In this document: piece by piece, positions 60,388 to 64,000 of the stretch | Layout: each line of letters begins with the position of its first letter | How positions within the stretch are numbered: the first letter of the stretch is position 1 | DNA from: Margaritifera margaritifera | Lineage: Eukaryota; Mollusca; Bivalvia; Unionida; Margaritiferidae | Reading direction: 5' to 3' | Assembly (NCBI GenBank): GCA_029931535.1 | Contig: JAQPZY010001419.1 | Location: 976,001-1,040,000 of the forward strand | DNA length: 64,000 nucleotides | Program-made: the position numbers and the translations under genes | The notes under the pieces: model-generated | The model's input: the letters and a program-made list of their open reading frames with translations, nothing else | Told to the model about the DNA's origin: nothing | Database searches by the model: none

Positions 60388-60779
60388 ACTCAATTTATGA
60401 TTTAGTACGATTTAAGATTTAGTACGAGAAGAAACTACATCCTAGCAGCGTATATATGCTGTGTAACATGTAACATTCAGTTTACTTTTGTCTATTGCCT
60501 TCCATTTTTTTTTTTTTTTTTTTGTTGAAAGTATTTATCTTTAATCATCTGATGTATTATCAGGACAGTAAAACCATCATGTAAACATTCCTGATTTTAT
60601 GAAATTGACTATAGGATATAGTCTTTTTAAATTTGTTCTCGTCAATGATTATTATTTAATACTAGCATGCTTTGAACCATACCAAATAACAATAGGTCCA
60701 TACACTGTGGTAAAATAATGTAAATAGTTCCGGCAGCCATTTTGGAATGTTAACAGATACCAGTTCACTATGTGTCATC

Positions 60780-60926
60780 AAGCGTGCAAAAGAAGCACAT
60801 TTTGAGAGCTTCTGGGAGCTTTGCCACCTGGGGCCCCTTAGGGGGTTCCGTTTAGAGACCACTCGCCCACTTGTATACCCCCCCCCCCCCCCCCCGATAT
60901 TTCTGGATCATACACTGGCTAGTGAT
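60780..60926 (-). mobile_element. Truncated copy of the 61597 hAT MITE
   Basis: It runs inverted relative to 61597-61830. Corresponding pieces are CGATATTTCTGGATC (vs ACGATATTCCTGGATCCG on the minus strand), the C run, GGGGTTCCGTTTAGAGACC and GGGAGCTTTGCCACC. One terminus is lost. Confidence 0.65.
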
Positions 60927-61596
60927 ATGATTGATTTGCTTACAATAATATTTACTATTTACAAACATCGATTTATATTTGTCGATCTAGAACGTTTTTT
61001 TCCCCCCAAGCAAATAAGTTTCTTATTGACTATGTTTTTCTTTACATCGTTTGTAATTGTCCGCGCAAGCTACGTGAGGCTAATGATATGATCCGTGTAC
61101 AATAATATTCACTTTTTACGATGCTCGATATATTCTTGTCGAGCTATAACGTTCTTATTTCCGGGCAAATAAGTTTATTATTGACCATGTTTTTTTTTCC
61201 TTTCTTTCTTTCTTTATTCATAGTACTTGTGAATCGCCCATATCAGCTCTGTTCCCCATTTTCTTTTAGCGATATCGACCGAGAGTGAGTCATTTATACT
61301 TGTAAGGCAGCACACAACGGGTTTTTCTTATGACATATAAACCAGAATTGACTAATATAAAATCGAAATAAAAAAAGTGGCAGTCCAAGACTGACATACA
61401 TGAAATTATTAACAAGTTTTGAAGTTACTCTCTTATATAAGTATTTTATATTCTATAACAGATGTTTCCTTACTCGAACTCTGATCTCAAATGCGCACTT
61501 TAGATGAGCTTTGAAGCTTAGTGGGCATTTTCCTGCATAGACTCGTAATCTTAATGAACAGAAAAATTAAGCAACTCTTGTTCATAGATGTTTTTA
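60927..61596. other. No gene recognised
   Basis: Non-coding AT-rich sequence between the two hAT MITE copies. Confidence 0.5.
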
Positions 61597-61830
61597 CAGG
61601 GGCGGATCCAGGAATATCGTTGGGGGTGGGTGGGTGGGGGGAGCAAAGAATTCAGCAAGGGGTCTGTAGGATGGAACTCCCGGTGGGAGCCTAGGGAGCG
61701 AATTCCCCCAAAACTCCCGCATTTTAGGCGTTTCCAGGGCATAATTTCAACCATTTAACTGGAAATAAAACTCACTCTAGGCTGTAGGAAATGTTCCGGT
61801 TGTTTCGCGCTCATTTACAGATCCGCCCTG
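61597..61830. mobile_element. Non-autonomous hAT-like element (MITE), 234 bp
   Basis: Inverted ends CAGGGGCGGATCCA and complement of ACAGATCCGCCCTG. CAGGGGCGGATCC ends are characteristic of a hAT MITE group. The 8-bp flanks do not match exactly, so the target duplication has decayed. Confidence 0.75.
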
Positions 61831-62830
61831 CTTTTGAATGGGAACTAAACAGGTCTCATCCATTTAAAATTGGCACCATCCTACACAGTTCAAATCTACC
61901 GTTTCAGCCTTAGAATGCAGTAGCTTTTGAATTTCAGCCGCAGTTTGGTATCTGCATCAAGTTGCAGTACGCATTCTGCAGGGAACCCCCAATAGCCTAT
62001 GTCAATTTTGACAGCAACACATTGATCATCCATGGATCACATAAATTATAAAATATATATCTAACTTGATTTTCTTTACAGTTACATGTATCCTAATTAG
62101 AGGTAGCTTTTAAGTTTAAAAACTTGGCCGGGGCCAATTTACTAAACTGTGGTGTGATGCCTGTATTTGGAAAATAAGGAGACAAGAGCTTCAAATGCCT
62201 TCAAACACATTTTCTGTTGCTGAATTTCGATATTTCGTATTTTCCTATAAATTCTATATTGTTACCCGTCAGCGTTAATAATTGTTTAAACAGGTAAGGA
62301 AAATTTGTCTTTAATTACTTTTCAATAGCAATTAAATATTATTCCATATATTGTTGACGTTTGATGTACAGGTGTTTATTTGCTCTAAATACAAGTACAT
62401 CAGTGTTGACTCAAAGCTACTTTGATTATCAAAGACGATGTTAGAAATTCATGTACAAGTCCTTATTGTTTACATTTTCCAAAACGTCTGCGGTCATCAA
62501 TACCATGCATGTGTGAGAGAATAATTAGGTTTTAATTTTAAAATTGTCAAAAGGCTGTTTTGTTAATATTTGAAATCGTCTGCGACGACCGACGTTTTCG
62601 TCTGCGGACATTAAGTAGCTTGCGGTCTGAATTTATACTTGGTGAAAGTAATATTTCTATATTTGATGAATTTATGTACATTGGTGCACCCCCCACCCCT
62701 CAAAAGAAAGAAGGAAAAAAAAAAGACGTAAATTCTTTAAAAGTATGAAACACCACGTTGAACGAGCGAAAAAGTAATGGATCTTCTATTTAAAAGAATA
62801 CGTTACATGTACATCCCCATCGATTTGTAA
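61831..62830. other. About 1 kb without recognised content
   Basis: A 62-codon plus frame at 62560-62748 has no recognised domain. Otherwise non-coding. Confidence 0.45.
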
Positions 62831-62837
62831 TTACAAC

Positions 62838-63330
62838 TTTTTGATCATACCATTTTACCTATTTTGCTTTATGGTTGCAAAGTTTGGGGATTTTGATAAT
62901 GAATTCTTCAAGAACGCAACCAGACTCAGGAAAAGTACATATATTTATATGCTGGATTCAGAACTGTGTTGAAAGCCAATAAATGTTTACATTATATCTG
63001 GCATTTAAAGCCGAAAATGGATCACAATTAGAAATGGATTGAATGGGTCAAAACTATTTTGATTTTTGTCGGAAGAATCAATCTCTTTTATCAAGACTCT
63101 ATAAATATCAACCAAGCTACAAAAGCTAGACTTGTCCAAACCCCAAACGACTTGTATATTAAAAAACAGAATGCAGAAGTCACTACTTCAGCCAAAGGTA
63201 AGAAATATTTCCTATTGAAACAGGGCCTGAATTTTGAAAAATTCTTATTATCTCTACGGCGACAATTATATTTACATTTGTTCGAATTTAAAACGAGTAA
63301 TCACGGATTCCCAGTGTTATTTTTGTTCGT
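62838..63330 (+). pseudogene. LINE ORF2 C-terminal relic
   Basis: The plus strand reads FDHTILPILLYGCKVWGF followed by stops. Further on, in another frame, come YFLLKQGLNFEKFLLSLRRQ and FEFKTSNHGFPV. These correspond to the 'T-V-L-P-I-L-L-Y-G-C-E-V-W-G' segment just after the reverse transcriptase and the later '(F/K)-R-T-S-N-H-x-L-P' segment near the end of invertebrate non-LTR retrotransposon ORF2 proteins. At least three stop codons and a frameshift separate them, and the RT catalytic core is absent. It is a 5'-truncated dead copy. The clade cannot be stated. Confidence 0.7.
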
Positions 63331-63441
63331 TAACAGTCAGTCAAATACACTTTGTATGATATGCAACTACCTGCAAATATGTTTGTGTATGTGTGTGAAC
63401 ATCCTCGTTCAGAGTTTAGCATTACTTTAATATGTGCATGA

Positions 63442-63442
<1 letters not shown>

Positions 63443-63472
<30 letters not shown>

Positions 63473-63559
63473 TGTATGTATGTATGTATGTATGTATGTA
63501 TGTATGTATGTATGTATGTATGTATGTATGTATGTATGTATGTATGTATGTATGTATGT
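63443..63559. repeat. (GTAT)n microsatellite
   Basis: About 29 uninterrupted tetranucleotide units, about 110 bp after the LINE relic. Confidence 0.99.
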
Positions 63560-63835
63560 TGACACTTTTTCTAAAAGAATGATATAAATGCATAAGTATA
63601 CATCACTCGCGTGGAGGACCCAGTCTACATATATTTATTATGTACAGGTTAATGTTGTATCAAAAAGTACATCATATATGCATCAAGACTGTTTTGTCCA
63701 TTATCTGATTGATTTAGTTGAAGCAGAGTACTTATATTATTAGTAAAGATGATGATTATGTTTTCAATGACTACGGCAATGGTTCGATAGAAAACTTATT
63801 GTAAAATTGACGTTCCAACGTCTTTTACGTTCTTA

Positions 63836-63907
63836 AAGAAACGTCATTATATTACACGTATGTTAAAGATTAAGAAACGTCATTATATTACACGTATGTT
63901 AAAGATT
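63836..63907. repeat. 36-bp perfect tandem duplication
   Basis: Two identical adjacent copies (63836-63871, 63872-63907), each starting AAGAAACGTCATTATATTAC. Confidence 0.98.
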
Positions 63908-64000
63908 ATATAATAAATTATTGTTTTTCAGTATGAATTTGCTGCCTATCTGTCATAGTAATATTCACTCGGAATGATAGATTTCAAACTTAGGAATATC

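Overview
The window looks like animal nuclear DNA, most likely from a mollusc and probably a bivalve. The evidence is a spliced actin gene with a phase-0 intron after the Gln of RPRHQ, AT-rich sequence full of long (TA)n, (TACA)n and (GA)n runs, tRNA-derived SINEs, hAT and foldback MITEs, a Penelope-type GIY-YIG relic, and many minisatellites of 20 to 155 bp. The species cannot be named from sequence alone. No rRNA gene, intact tRNA gene, CRISPR array or bacterial operon was seen.

The only convincingly intact gene is actin, on the minus strand at 49982-56534. Coding exon 1 (43 codons) and coding exon 2 (334 codons plus stop) are separated by a 5.4 kb intron. The intron holds a dimeric 61-bp minisatellite, a 650-bp foldback element with TTAA ends, a palindromic MITE, a SINE with target-site duplication (TSD) and a 23-base G run. 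A perfect CArG box lies 122 bp upstream of the ATG.

Everything else is repeat-derived or relic. 0-16 kb: hairpin, solo LTR, SINEs, hAT MITE, 62-bp minisatellite, hAT-linked zinc-finger relic, terminal-inverted-repeat (TIR) element, actin pseudogene. 15.9-17.8 kb: RecQ-helicase relic, low-complexity tract and one unexplained possible exon. 18.9-25 kb: a mosaic of five or more tandem-repeat families, two of which reappear inverted. 25-42 kb: three dispersed families (called R1, R2 and R3 here), a YqaJ-nuclease relic, two more satellite arrays (monomers near 146 and 155 bp), and minisatellites that grew inside R1 and R3 copies. 42-49 kb: hAT transposase and Penelope-type relics, two minisatellites, SINE, MITE. 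57-64 kb: compound microsatellites, SINE, two copies of one hAT MITE, and a LINE relic.

There is no operon logic. The genes do not act together, apart from the two exons of actin. The coding relics all belong to mobile or multicopy families (hAT, LINE, Penelope, YqaJ, RecQ-like). Boundaries of diverged repeats are approximate because they come from reading, not alignment.
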